Positions 17,700-26,605 of a DNA stretch of 64,000 bases are shown here, in pieces. The DNA is from an uncultured Methanobacteriaceae archaeon (GTDB lineage Archaea > Methanobacteriota > Methanobacteria > Methanobacteriales > Methanobacteriaceae), in the NCBI GenBank assembly GCA_947259185.1, contig CAMYKT010000003.1, positions 24,001-88,000 on the forward strand, written 5' to 3'. The translations under genes and the position numbers were made by a program. The notes beneath the pieces were generated by a model. It saw only the letters and a list, made by a program, of their open reading frames with translations. It was not told where the DNA came from and did no database searches. The stretch's first letter is position 1. Each line of letters opens with the position of its first letter.

Positions 17700-17915
17700 C
17701 AATTGAAACAATTGCATAGTTAGTGTATCATATATTACTATCTATTTACCATCTTTTTAAGTACAAAATCAGGTAGTTATTTATAGTAAAATTCTATTTT
17801 AGTTTTTTTAGTATATTAGTTTTTGGTATAAACAGGGGATATAATTTCGTGTTACAGGATACCATGGCAAAATAATAATTTTTTAACATTAATCCTTTAA
17901 TTTAAAACACAGATT

Positions 17916-18878
17916 TTATTTCCACATCTTAGGATATGTTCCCGGTTCCATAAAAACCTTTTTTATATCTACCATAATACCTTTCTCAGATTGCAGTATT
18001 TCCAGTGAATTATCCATACTTTCACCAGAAGCCACCAGCTCTCCTTTAAGGGTTTGAACTGATATTAAATCACCTTTTTTGATGTTATCATCCAGTCCAA
18101 CTATACCCCCTGCTGCTAAGTCCGCGCCATGGCATATGGCATCCACTGCTGAATCGCGAATTAGTATTTTAGGTAAATGTGTGACTGCTACCTCCATAGG
18201 AAGTACACATTTTCTAAGGAAAGACTCATCCTCATCCTCTTTCCAGTAATGATAAGCATCATTGAGATCATGCAGGGTGGTTAAAGTTTCATCCTCCACA
18301 AAAGGACCTGCTTTAGTTCGACGTAATTCCGCCATATGCGCCCCAATGCCCAGGGCTTCACCAATATCATGACAGTACTTACGAATATAAGTCCCTGCCT
18401 CACATCCAATGATGAATAAAACATCTTTGCCCTGTATCTCCAGGATATTTATGTAATAAATATTCCGGACTCTCAGTTCTCTTTTTACTGCGGATTTTAA
18501 AGGAGGAGTTTGATAAATTTTACCCTGAAATTCCTGGAATATGTTTCTTATATCCTTTTCATCAACTTCATGATGTAACCTCATTAAACAAACATATTCC
18601 TTCGGAGCCACCAGGAGTAACTGGATTACCCTGGTGGCACTATCTACCCCAATAGGCAGTATACCAGTAACCCTGGGATCCAGGGTTCCACCATGACCGG
18701 TTTTATCAGCATGTAAAATTCTACGAACCCATGAATCCACTTCATGAGAAGTGGGTCCCGAAGGCTTGTCTAAATTGATGACCCCTCGACGAAGGTGTTC
18801 TTCAATAGGCCTTTTATCAGGCCAGCACCCGTAAAGAGAACTGGTATCACTTTCAGCCTTAATTAGAAAATTTTCCAT
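17916..18878 (-). CDS. cbf5: tRNA/rRNA pseudouridine synthase Cbf5 (TruB family)
   Basis: A 320-residue pseudouridine synthase. The catalytic Asp is D67 in GHGGTLDPRVTG, and a PUA domain occupies about the last 80 residues. Archaeal Cbf5 works in H/ACA guide RNPs with Nop10, Gar1 and L7Ae to modify rRNA and can also make Psi55 in tRNA. ATG at 18878. It is 114 nt downstream of rpl14e, the usual archaeal neighbour. Confidence 0.94.
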   Translation of the reverse strand: MENFLIKAESDTSSLYGCWPDKRPIEEHLRRGVINLDKPSGPTSHEVDSWVRRILHADKTGHGGTLDPRVTGILPIGVDSATRVIQLLLVAPKEYVCLMRLHHEVDEKDIRNIFQEFQGKIYQTPPLKSAVKRELRVRNIYYINILEIQGKDVLFIIGCEAGTYIRKYCHDIGEALGIGAHMAELRRTKAGPFVEDETLTTLHDLNDAYHYWKEDEDESFLRKCVLPMEVAVTHLPKILIRDSAVDAICHGADLAAGGIVGLDDNIKKGDLISVQTLKGELVASGESMDNSLEILQSEKGIMVDIKKVFMEPGTYPKMWK

Positions 18879-18992
18879 CCCATAACCTGCATAATAATAT
18901 TTTTTTCATAGTCCATTTGATAGGCATAAGGCCCGGGGGCCTTCTATCAAAAAATGAGTTAGATTATTTATGAATAATCCGAAAAAGAGAAA

Positions 18993-19220
18993 TTATTCTA
19001 AAGCTTCCAGTTCTTTTTTAATTAGTTCAGGATCCTCAGAATTTATTTCCATAGTTTTTTCTAATGGTTCCAGATGATTAATATTACATCTGCGGTTTTT
19101 AACAGAAGTACCAACTACTTCTACGAATTTTTCATCAATAATGTCAACAATTACACATTTTTGTCCGGCTTCTCTACCGGCTATTTTAACACATACTCTT
19201 CCTACTTCTATTGCTGGCAA
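18993..19220 (-). CDS. rpl14e: 50S ribosomal protein L14e (eL14)
   Basis: A 75-residue eL14 with a KOW-like beta-barrel (EVGRVCVKIAGREAGQKCVI...). The start is TTG at 19220, immediately after the cmk TGA stop, with AGGTGAT 5-6 nt upstream. The acidic C terminus is typical of archaeal members. The order cmk-rpl14e-cbf5 is common in methanogens. Confidence 0.92.
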   Translation of the reverse strand: MPAIEVGRVCVKIAGREAGQKCVIVDIIDEKFVEVVGTSVKNRRCNINHLEPLEKTMEINSEDPELIKKELEALE

Positions 19221-19739
19221 TCAAATCACCTCTTGAACTTTAAATATAATTTCTGCAACTCTTTCAGCTTGAAAACTGTTAGTATTCAAGATTAAGTCGT
19301 AAATTTCCATGTTATGAATATCTATCTGATGTATATCCAGATATCTACTAGCTTCGCTGTCTTCGCGTATTTTGATTTCTTTTTTAGTTACTTCTACGGG
19401 TTTAGATTCCCTCCCACTAATTCTATGGGCTCTAACATCAAAAGGAGCAATCATCCATACTTTAAGATCAGCATCAACAAAATGGGCTGACAACCTTCCT
19501 TCAACAATAAGGTTTTCAGCTTCCTTTGCCATCTGTGCCTGCCTTCTATCAATTTCCAGGTCAACTTCAATATTATTTTCGGCGAATTTACTGAAAGTTA
19601 AAATGTCCTGGCCGCTTTCAGCAGCCATCTGCCGGAATATATCCCCGGCGGATACAAAGGGTATTTTAAGTTTTTCAGATAATAATTTGGCGGCAGTGGT
19701 GGTTCCAGTACCTGCCAGTCCACCGATGGTAATAATCAT
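19221..19739 (-). CDS. cmk: Cytidylate kinase, archaeal
   Basis: A 172-residue P-loop kinase (CMP/dCMP to CDP/dCDP). The Walker A motif is GGLAGTGTTTAAK, right at the N terminus. The start is ATG at 19739 (MIITIGGLAG), which shares its A with the TGA stop of rpl34e (TGATG). An upstream in-frame extension to 19778 lies inside rpl34e and is rejected. Confidence 0.93.
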   Translation of the reverse strand: MIITIGGLAGTGTTTAAKLLSEKLKIPFVSAGDIFRQMAAESGQDILTFSKFAENNIEVDLEIDRRQAQMAKEAENLIVEGRLSAHFVDADLKVWMIAPFDVRAHRISGRESKPVEVTKKEIKIREDSEASRYLDIHQIDIHNMEIYDLILNTNSFQAERVAEIIFKVQEVI

Positions 19740-20005
19740 CAGGACCTGGCCTCTTTTTTGAAATGTTTGCGGGCGCATTCAGAACAGAGATATCCACCAT
19801 AAGGGCGGTTAGGTCTCTTTTTAGTCTTGGATAATTTTCTTATCTGGTAAGATCTTCCGCGAGGAACACCATGGAGAAGTTTGTTACATTCCGCACATAT
19901 GTGCTTACTTGGTTTTTTCTTTTTATATTGTAAAACCGTGTTTCCTCCAGGAGTCCTTTTGAAAGTCCTCTTATATGATCTGGATCTGTGTCTTAAATTT
20001 GTCAT
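19739..20005 (-). CDS. rpl34e: 50S ribosomal protein L34e (eL34)
   Basis: An 88-residue zinc-ribbon ribosomal protein. The Cys pairs are CAEC (C37/C40) and CSEC (C74/C77), with a basic N terminus RHRSRSYKRTFKRTPGG. ATG at 20005. The stop codon overlaps the cmk start by one base. The DUF106/EMC3-like membrane gene lies 114 nt upstream. Confidence 0.94.
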   Translation of the reverse strand: MTNLRHRSRSYKRTFKRTPGGNTVLQYKKKKPSKHICAECNKLLHGVPRGRSYQIRKLSKTKKRPNRPYGGYLCSECARKHFKKEARS

Positions 20006-20119
20006 AGTATCTCTCCTAAATATCTAAATTATAAGATTACTAAGTGTAAATCAGTGAATAGTGATATTAATCAATAATAAATCATTATCACTTTCAGTTA
20101 ACCAGCAATCATTAATTGG

Positions 20120-20686
20120 TTACATTCCTCCTTTAAGGCCCATGAACTTCCGGAATACTTGTGACATGGCAAAGGAACATAAAATATACCATCCTAACCA
20201 TTCAATTGCTCCCGGAGGAGTGGTGGCAGCGGGTACATAAAAGGTGTGCCAGAGCGGTACCAGGAGTACATAGTAGGCAATTTGAGGTAGCATTACCACA
20301 GTTTGAGATATGCTTGGTTCTTGAGCCATCCAGTAAAATACCAGAATAATAGGGAGAAAAGTAACAATCATGGGCTTGAAGGACATGGTCATCATTTCCT
20401 TCTGTTTATCCATGAAGTCCATCTGTTGCTTTTGAATTTTTTCTAATGCCTTAGCATCTCCTGATTTTCGGGCATTATTCATTTCCTGCTGGAATTCTTG
20501 CATTTCCTTTTTCAAAGATTGCAATCTATCCTGATTGACCAGTAGTTTATTGGCCAGAGTTGTAATGAAAGCCACCAGAGTGGATATTACAAATATGGCA
20601 AACAAAGGGTTTTGAGAGTTAGGATCTATGGCAATCAATGGGCCTAAAATTACGTTTAAAGCCTCATATATTATTTCAAGTACCAT
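20120..20686 (-). CDS. DUF106/EMC3-like membrane insertase (Oxa1 superfamily)
   Basis: A 188-residue membrane protein with one N-terminal hydrophobic helix pair, a charged coiled coil (about residues 50-95, rich in Glu/Gln/Lys/Met) and two more hydrophobic segments. This is the DUF106 layout, which structural work places with Oxa1, YidC, EMC3 and Get1 insertases. Its position between adkA/secY and rpl34e, next to the translocon gene, supports a role in membrane protein insertion. ATG at 20686. Confidence 0.87.
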   Translation of the reverse strand: MVLEIIYEALNVILGPLIAIDPNSQNPLFAIFVISTLVAFITTLANKLLVNQDRLQSLKKEMQEFQQEMNNARKSGDAKALEKIQKQQMDFMDKQKEMMTMSFKPMIVTFLPIILVFYWMAQEPSISQTVVMLPQIAYYVLLVPLWHTFYVPAATTPPGAIEWLGWYILCSFAMSQVFRKFMGLKGGM

Positions 20687-20771
20687 GGTTATTTCCTCTT
20701 AAATTATAGCATACTCTAGAGATTTAAAATTTTAAGTTATCATATTGTAAAGATAATTTATTTTAAACCAG

Positions 20772-21335
20772 TTATTCAATTTTTAATGTTTCACTAATTT
20801 CTATAACTGCATTATCCAACTGGTCGTTATGGTTTTCAATAATCTTAACCGTGGCTCCAGTAAGAACAGCATAAGCCATAGCAGCTGCTCTATTCATTTC
20901 CTGATGTAGAACAATATCCTTTAATCTTTCCTGGTCCCGGGTTCGGGTGGTATCACTTATTCTTCTAATTAAAATCTCATCTGGATCAGCTTCTATTAGC
21001 ACAAACATGTCAGGTTGGAGTTCATCCAGAACCCATTGGGGAAGTCCAGGTAAAAAACCAGCAGGTGTTTTGATAGTACAGTGGGTGTCCACGATTATGT
21101 TAGTTTGCTTCGACCTCTCTCTTATACTTTTTGCCGCATCCTTTTGAATACCCTTTTGAACATCAGGTAGAAGAGTCCTCATATCATCTCTATCATCTAC
21201 TAAGCCTTTTTCCTGGCCTATTTGTAACATTGCGTCTCCATAATTTACATGTTCATAATTCAAATTTTCCAATGCATGTTCTAACACAGTGGTACTCCCT
21301 GAACCAGGTATTCCTGCAACTACAACTACTTTCAT
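20772..21335 (-). CDS. adkA: Adenylate kinase, archaeal type
   Basis: A 187-residue archaeal adenylate kinase (AMP + ATP to 2 ADP). The Walker A is GIPGSGSTT, within MKVVVVAGIPGSG. The start is ATG at 21335, with GGGGGAG about 8 nt upstream; a GTG at 21344 falls inside that site. secY lies 21 nt upstream, so the secY-adkA pairing seen in many archaea and bacteria is kept. Confidence 0.93.
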   Translation of the reverse strand: MKVVVVAGIPGSGSTTVLEHALENLNYEHVNYGDAMLQIGQEKGLVDDRDDMRTLLPDVQKGIQKDAAKSIRERSKQTNIIVDTHCTIKTPAGFLPGLPQWVLDELQPDMFVLIEADPDEILIRRISDTTRTRDQERLKDIVLHQEMNRAAAMAYAVLTGATVKIIENHNDQLDNAVIEISETLKIE

Positions 21336-21356
21336 TTGATTCACTCCCCCAGTAAG

Positions 21357-22700
21357 TTAATCTCCTAAAAACTTCCTTAACATAGGATGCATGTCCATGA
21401 GCTGTTCCTGGGCTATTTCTTCATACAATCGATATACAATACCCACCGTAAGCAAAACACCAGTACCTCCACCTAAAGCCCCGGTAAGATCAGCACCAAA
21501 TGCTAAAAGACCCACAAAAGCCCCACCTAAAACAGTGATAGCCGGGATATATTTCTTTAATATCTTTTCAAATTGTCCCCTGCTACTCCTGAAACCAGGC
21601 ATCTGCATTCCCATACCATGAAGCTGTTTAGCAACTTTTTTAGGGCCAATACCGCTGATTTCAACCCATAATACTGCAAACAGAATACACATACCAGTGA
21701 ATACGATCCCGTAAAAGGCCACTCTTAAAGGGTCAGTGAAAACCACAGCCAGTCCAAAAGGAGGGGTCAGATAATATGCCAATCCACTTATGGCCTGACC
21801 CTGGGAAATTTCCCCTAGAATAGGGAATCCTATTCTCTGGAATATGTTAGCAAAGAGCTGAATATTTAAAAGGAGTGCGCTGGCCAGAATTACCGGCATA
21901 TTACTGGCGTAAATAAATCGAAGAGGGTATTTACCCCGGGCACCCTTTACCCCTCCATAAGATAGTGGTATTTCAACCCGCATACTCTCCGCATAAACCA
22001 CCACCAGAAATACCGCTATAACTGCTATAACCGGTATCAGTAAATCGAAAGTTGGTTGTCCAGTAGTAAGGGAATATATGAAAGCAGGTATATTACCAGC
22101 AGGTATTCCCGGAGTAGTAGGTGAAGGCAGTATATTGAAACTACCTACAATAATTTGCTGGGCAACCCCGGCAGCAATGAAAAGTCCCACACCACTACCG
22201 AATCCCCACTTGGAAATAACTTCATCCAGAAAGATTACCAGTATCCCACCGATGGTCATTTGCAGGATGATAATCCAGACAAAATCGGGAGACTGGGGAG
22301 CTATAGCCCCAGTTAAAACCAGAACCAGTGCTTCAAATAAGGTAAATATAATGGCAAGGAGTTTTTGAGTTCCCTGAAAAACAGCCTTATCTTCATGTTT
22401 GGAGAGGTCAAGTTTTATTATTTTCCCTCCCACCAGAAGCTGCAGTACAATGGACGCAGTCACTATGGGCCCTATTCCCAGGGTAAGGATAGAACCAAAA
22501 CTACCTGCTAATACTGCTCTTAGGGATGCAAACTGGTCAACTGCAAATTCACTCAGTCCAAATAATGGTATCTGGGCCAGGATAAAATATAAAACCAGTA
22601 TAACCGCGGTCCATTTTAATTTTTCTTTAAATGCAATCCTGTGTTCAGGTGATTTAACCTGGGGCAGAATTGAAAAGAAAGGCTGTAGTTTCTCTATCAA
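21357..22700 (-). CDS. secY: Protein translocase subunit SecY
   Basis: A 447-residue channel subunit of the Sec translocon with about ten hydrophobic helices. Family landmarks include LGIGPIVTASIVLQLLVGG (helix 2 region) and PLRFIYASNMPVILAS. It acts in the cytoplasmic membrane with SecE and Sec-beta, encoded elsewhere. The start is TTG at 22700, with GGAGTG at good spacing and no in-frame ATG nearby. rpl15 is 43 nt upstream. Confidence 0.96.
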   Translation of the reverse strand: MIEKLQPFFSILPQVKSPEHRIAFKEKLKWTAVILVLYFILAQIPLFGLSEFAVDQFASLRAVLAGSFGSILTLGIGPIVTASIVLQLLVGGKIIKLDLSKHEDKAVFQGTQKLLAIIFTLFEALVLVLTGAIAPQSPDFVWIIILQMTIGGILVIFLDEVISKWGFGSGVGLFIAAGVAQQIIVGSFNILPSPTTPGIPAGNIPAFIYSLTTGQPTFDLLIPVIAVIAVFLVVVYAESMRVEIPLSYGGVKGARGKYPLRFIYASNMPVILASALLLNIQLFANIFQRIGFPILGEISQGQAISGLAYYLTPPFGLAVVFTDPLRVAFYGIVFTGMCILFAVLWVEISGIGPKKVAKQLHGMGMQMPGFRSSRGQFEKILKKYIPAITVLGGAFVGLLAFGADLTGALGGGTGVLLTVGIVYRLYEEIAQEQLMDMHPMLRKFLGD

Positions 22701-22743
22701 TTAATTCACTCCTTGCCACAAAAATTTAAAAATTGATTAACTA

Positions 22744-23181
22744 TTAAAGAGTTAATGCTTCTCCACCAGCTTCCTGGATTTTCTTTTCAGCAGATCCTGA
22801 AAATTGAGGTGACTTGATGAGTAAAGCCTTGGTAACCTTACCCTGACCCAGAACTTTATTAAATCCTAACTCAGTTACATCAATGACAATCATGTCATTT
22901 TCAGAACTTGCCATACCTTTTTGGAGTAATTCTTCTGATTTTTCATCCAGATAACTAACATTAACAGGATTAACATCATTTATGGAGCTTTTAGGTCTTT
23001 TAAAACCGTATTTCCCAAAATGTTGTGGATCGAATTTTACTATCCAGCTCCAGTGATGTTTATGGCCTCCGGCCTGTCCTCTTCCACCGCGATTACCGGC
23101 ACCTCTTCTCTTCTTAGAACAGCCACCGCCCACAGTTCTTGAGCCTCTCATTTTATTTATTTTCCTTTTTCTTCTAATCAT
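22744..23181 (-). CDS. rpl15: 50S ribosomal protein L15 (uL15)
   Basis: A 145-residue archaeal uL15. The Gly/Arg-rich N-terminal tail (KMRGSRTVGGGCSKKRRGAG) threads into rRNA, and the C-terminal globular part ends QEAGGEALTL. ATG at 23181, with GGGGAGG upstream. It lies between rpl30 (56 nt) and secY, the canonical spc-operon end. Confidence 0.95.
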   Translation of the reverse strand: MIRRKRKINKMRGSRTVGGGCSKKRRGAGNRGGRGQAGGHKHHWSWIVKFDPQHFGKYGFKRPKSSINDVNPVNVSYLDEKSEELLQKGMASSENDMIVIDVTELGFNKVLGQGKVTKALLIKSPQFSGSAEKKIQEAGGEALTL

Positions 23182-23237
23182 GATAAATCCTCCCCTATTA
23201 ATGGGGGCTTTATTGAATTTGAATAATAATTAAAGGA

Positions 23238-23696
23238 TTAAACCATTTTGGTTACCAGTTCTGTTATCTGGTTTTCCCGGTATCCTAAGCTTCCACCTTC
23301 TCGGAAAGAAGTTTTTGTATTTTCATATCCTTTCCTAGGAGGGTGTAAACGGAAAACAGGTTTAATGTTAGCATCCTCTAATTTTATTTCAGATTGTAGA
23401 ACTGCACCTGCAAATTCTTCCACTGAAGAATAATCTGTGTTTTCTTTTAGATACTCATCAGTAATTTTTTCGCCACCAACAATTCTTCCTCGTTTTTGAA
23501 TTAATTGGCTTAAAGTTTCCTGGTCAATTTCACCCCAGGTGATGTAATCCTTGGCTTTTACTAACATACCATTATAACTGGGATTATCATCGATTAAAAC
23601 GGCGTGATTAATTCTGTTGAGTCTTAACATCATCATGGTGTCCGCGATGTCTTTCTTGACACCGACTTCACCTCTTACCCTAATTGCTACGTACAT
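23238..23696 (-). CDS. rpl30: 50S ribosomal protein L30 (uL30)
   Basis: A 152-residue archaeal uL30, longer than the ~60-residue bacterial form by a C-terminal domain. It starts MYVAIRVRGEVGVKKDIADT and contains MLRLNRINHAVLIDD. ATG at 23696, with GCGGTGAT upstream. An in-frame upstream start at 23720 would overlap rps5 and is not needed. Confidence 0.94.
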   Translation of the reverse strand: MYVAIRVRGEVGVKKDIADTMMMLRLNRINHAVLIDDNPSYNGMLVKAKDYITWGEIDQETLSQLIQKRGRIVGGEKITDEYLKENTDYSSVEEFAGAVLQSEIKLEDANIKPVFRLHPPRKGYENTKTSFREGGSLGYRENQITELVTKMV

Positions 23697-23707
23697 AATA
23701 TCACCGC

Positions 23708-24355
23708 TTAGCTGGTACAAACACCCAGGTTTTTAAGATCTTTTTTCTGAGCCTTCACTTTACTTAACTTCTTTAGGGCATCGAATGTTGCACTGGCAAA
23801 GTTAACTGTGGTCTGGGTTTGACCACTGGTAGCAGACCATACGTCATCCACACCAGCCAGTTTCATTATAGTTTTACCTACATCCCCAATAGCCAATCCT
23901 ACTCCTCCTGGAGCAGGGATTAAAGTTACTCGTACACTTCCTCTTTTTCCATCAACTTTGAAAGGAACGGTGTGTTCTTTTCCACAAACACAACCCCAGT
24001 CACCGCAGCCTCTTCTAACTTTTATAATGTTATATTTGGCATCGTCGACTGCTTTTCTAATGGCAGGACCTACTTCTCGGGCTTTTCCCTGTCCTAAACC
24101 AACGTAACCGTTTTTGTTACCCACCGCAACAATAACCCGGAAATTTACTTTTCTTCCAGATTTGTGCATTCTCTGGACCAGGTTAACATCCATTACCTCT
24201 TCTTCCAGATCAGGGAGTAAAGTATCAATGATTCCTAGTTCCATGATGGGGAGTCCTTTTTCAAATATCTCATCAATATTGCTGATGACTCCTTCTTTCA
24301 CCATACGACCTAGGTTGGTTCTTGGTTCCCATTCCTCCTTTTTGTAATTGTTCAT
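23708..24355 (-). CDS. rps5: 30S ribosomal protein S5 (uS5)
   Basis: A 215-residue uS5 with a double-stranded-RNA-binding-like N-terminal domain (KVNFRVIVAVGNKNGYVGLG) and the C-terminal RRGCGDWGCVCG...GSVRVTLIPAPGG. It contributes to decoding fidelity and mRNA entry. ATG at 24355. It is 2 nt downstream of rpl18 and 11 nt upstream of rpl30. Confidence 0.96.
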   Translation of the reverse strand: MNNYKKEEWEPRTNLGRMVKEGVISNIDEIFEKGLPIMELGIIDTLLPDLEEEVMDVNLVQRMHKSGRKVNFRVIVAVGNKNGYVGLGQGKAREVGPAIRKAVDDAKYNIIKVRRGCGDWGCVCGKEHTVPFKVDGKRGSVRVTLIPAPGGVGLAIGDVGKTIMKLAGVDDVWSATSGQTQTTVNFASATFDALKKLSKVKAQKKDLKNLGVCTS

Positions 24356-24357
24356 AG

Positions 24358-24939
24358 TTATACCTCAGCCTCATCTATCTTCTTTCTAATTTCTTCAAAG
24401 TGTTCCGGTAAATCAGATGGTGAGATTCCGTTATCCAGATACTGGGAGAACTTTTGCTTTAATTCTGCATCATCCAATGATTGTGCATATTCTGCAATAT
24501 GTTCCCCTTTAATCCGGCTTTCATCAGGGAGAATAGATTCCCCATGAGGAACATTCAAACCGGCATCAGAAGCACCTTTTAATACTGCAAAAATTTTGGA
24601 GCCCCTGATTGATGATTTAAGTCCAATATCTAAAACTGCATATTCAATACCTTTACTAAGTGCTTTTTTAGCACACAGGTAGCCGGTTAAATAAGCAGCA
24701 GTAGTATTTTTGGTCCCAGCCTTCCATCCCATTTTCTCTAATTCTTTGGAATGCGCAGAAACTAAAGTCTCATCACCCATCTCTGCCACATTAATAACCT
24801 GGGCAATGACATGGTTATTGGTTATTCTGACAACTAAACGTGATTTATCAATATCAATCAAGCTTAATCTGGCCTTGTAATCCGTTTTTCCTTCTCTTCT
24901 TCTTCTAAATGATACCTTGTATCTTGATCCTCGTGCCAA
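24358..24939 (-). CDS. rpl18: 50S ribosomal protein L18 (uL18, 5S rRNA binding)
   Basis: A 193-residue archaeal uL18. N-terminal ARGSRYKVSFRRRREGKTDY and the core RLVVRITNNHVIAQVI are family-typical. It binds 5S rRNA together with uL5. The start is TTG at 24939, with GGAGGGATTTAT upstream. It overlaps neither neighbour (11 nt from rpl19e, 2 nt to rps5). Confidence 0.95.
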   Translation of the reverse strand: MARGSRYKVSFRRRREGKTDYKARLSLIDIDKSRLVVRITNNHVIAQVINVAEMGDETLVSAHSKELEKMGWKAGTKNTTAAYLTGYLCAKKALSKGIEYAVLDIGLKSSIRGSKIFAVLKGASDAGLNVPHGESILPDESRIKGEHIAEYAQSLDDAELKQKFSQYLDNGISPSDLPEHFEEIRKKIDEAEV

Positions 24940-24950
24940 ATAAATCCCTC

Positions 24951-25397
24951 CTACCTGAGCAAGTCATGGTCCCGGGCATAGGTTTTCATGTAAGATTTAC
25001 TTCTGAAGGCACCACCCTTGGCCATTTTATATAGTTTACGATAAGTAGTATTGTTAATTTCCCTTTTATCTCTCATATCTTTAAGGTCCTTTCTTAAGGC
25101 CCTTATGGTAGTCATCCAAGCTTCTTTTTTAGGTCTTCTAGCACCTTTAGCTCCTTTTATACTACCTCTTCCTTTTCTTCTTCCTTTGCTCTTTTGCTCG
25201 GCAATTTTCTTTGATCTGAAACTGCTTATCCCTTTTTGAGGTTTAGCCTTGATCGCTTTGTTATCTATTAACTGCTTCACACTTTCTCTGGTTATGGCCC
25301 GTGATACCTCTTCAAGTTGTTCCGGGTCAATCCATACCCGGTTAACCCCTACTTTTAGAATATCCGCAGCTAATCTTTTCTGAGTAGTAAGATTCAT
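24951..25397 (-). CDS. rpl19e: 50S ribosomal protein L19e (eL19)
   Basis: A 148-residue eL19: starts MNLTTQKRLAADILKVGVNR, has the basic helix region KSKGRRKGRGSIKGAKGARR, and ends GGAFRSKSYMKTYARDHDLL. ATG at 25397, with AAAGGAGG upstream. A small hairpin (25415-25429) lies just 5' of this site, and a 308-nt spacer separates it from rpl32e, so expression may be partly independent of the upstream operon. Confidence 0.95.
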   Translation of the reverse strand: MNLTTQKRLAADILKVGVNRVWIDPEQLEEVSRAITRESVKQLIDNKAIKAKPQKGISSFRSKKIAEQKSKGRRKGRGSIKGAKGARRPKKEAWMTTIRALRKDLKDMRDKREINNTTYRKLYKMAKGGAFRSKSYMKTYARDHDLLR

Positions 25398-25705
25398 TTA
25401 AGAAACCTCCTTTGTCAGCATTTAGCTGATAAAACACTTGAATCATTTTTAATGGTTTTCAAGCTTTTCCCTTAAATCGAAACACAGATTTTTAATAAAT
25501 TTATATCTGTATTTCAATGGATTGGAAATTATAAATCATGCTTTGATATTTTTAGATTCCAAAGCGTTATAATATTGCCAATCACTCCCGATATCACCTT
25601 TTGATTATTAAATCCATTAAATGATTTTAGAGATTAATCTCCCCTATTATCACAATCATGGCCTTAAATCGGGTTGAATTAAAGAATGGTTATTATCAAA
25701 TTATA
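25398..25705. other. 308-nt spacer inside the ribosomal protein operon, with inverted repeats
   Basis: No ORF with family support. Seen here: a hairpin TCAGC-N5-GCTGA (25415-25429) beside the rpl19e ribosome binding site; an inverted repeat ACAGAT/ATCTGT (25484-25489 and 25505-25510); a perfect 12-bp palindrome GAGATTAATCTC (25630-25641); and the 10-mer CCTTAAATCG twice (near 25470 and 25662). A minus-strand TATA-like element TTTATAAT lies at 25528-25535 and could drive rpl19e and the genes after it. Confidence 0.5.
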
Positions 25706-26032
25706 TTATTTATTAAAGATTTTAATACCCAATTCTTTTGCTTTTTCAAGCATTATTTCCTTTTTTCTTCTGCCCACAGTGGAGCTGATTCTTCCTGCCT
25801 GGTACTCTGGATCTAAGTCCTCTAATTCTCTAATGTTGCATAGGAGTATATCCTGATAGCCAGAGGGATGAAGACCTCTTGAATCTTTAGGAGTACCGTA
25901 TCCAACAGAAGGCATTGCAGGTTTACCCTTTTCGTATCTCCTAGTTTTACTAGTTTTTCCCTTGGGTTTTCTCCACTTTTGACCAAGTTTTTTGTACCTG
26001 GCATATTCCTGTCTTTTGAATTTTTTCTTCAT
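25706..26032 (-). CDS. rpl32e: 50S ribosomal protein L32e (eL32), short form
   Basis: A 108-residue eL32, with KFKRQEYARYKKLGQKWRKP, KPAMPSVGYGTPKDSRGLHP and EYQAGRISSTVGRRKK. It is shorter than the ~130 residues usual in archaea, because the N-terminal part preceding the basic core is missing. ATG at 26032. It is 31 nt downstream of rpl6. The large spacer before rpl19e follows its stop. Confidence 0.92.
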   Translation of the reverse strand: MKKKFKRQEYARYKKLGQKWRKPKGKTSKTRRYEKGKPAMPSVGYGTPKDSRGLHPSGYQDILLCNIRELEDLDPEYQAGRISSTVGRRKKEIMLEKAKELGIKIFNK

Positions 26033-26063
26033 TGAATCACCGTAAATTAGTTTTCAACTGGAC

Positions 26064-26597
26064 TTATCCCTTGTTAGTAAGGTATATGCCGTCCTGGAAT
26101 ACCCGTGGATCTCTTCCCTTGACTTTAGTGGCCTGTTCCAAGTTAGCCATTGTTTGTCCCACGTCTTCCTTGTTAATGCCGGTAATTTCCACTTCCTCAC
26201 CTTTGACCTTAACCTGAGCTGTGCCCACGATTTTAGCCTTACGAGGATGTCTCTCCCCCAGGAAATTTTCAATGGTAACATTGTTTCCTGTGACTTTAAC
26301 TGCCATAGGGAAATGAGCATAAACAATTTTCATATTATAACTGAAACCATCAGTTACCCCTGTAATCATATTGCGGATATGGGACCGGATGGTTCCCAAC
26401 ATTGCTTTATCATTCTTCTTAGGAAAAGAAGATTCCACGATGATTTTATCATCATCCTTTTTAATGGTGATGTTAGGGTAGATGAATTTACGAGAAATTT
26501 GACCCTGAGGTCCTTTCACCTGTATTTCATCATTGATGGTGACTTCCACATCTTCCGGGATTTCTATTTCTTCCCGAATCAAAGCTCCTAGAACCAT
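26064..26597 (-). CDS. rpl6: 50S ribosomal protein L6 (uL6)
   Basis: A 177-residue uL6 with two similar alpha/beta domains. N-terminal IREEIEIPEDVEVTI, central IRSHIRNMITGVTDGFSY and C-terminal GINKEDVGQTMANLEQATK are conserved. It lies near the factor-binding site. ATG at 26597, with GGTGAT upstream. rps8 is 8 nt upstream. Confidence 0.95.
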   Translation of the reverse strand: MVLGALIREEIEIPEDVEVTINDEIQVKGPQGQISRKFIYPNITIKKDDDKIIVESSFPKKNDKAMLGTIRSHIRNMITGVTDGFSYNMKIVYAHFPMAVKVTGNNVTIENFLGERHPRKAKIVGTAQVKVKGEEVEITGINKEDVGQTMANLEQATKVKGRDPRVFQDGIYLTNKG

Positions 26598-26605
26598 TAT
26601 ATCAC

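Noticed and set aside
26154..26591. 145-residue plus-strand ORF
   Set aside because: Antisense to rpl6; no ribosome binding site or family likeness.
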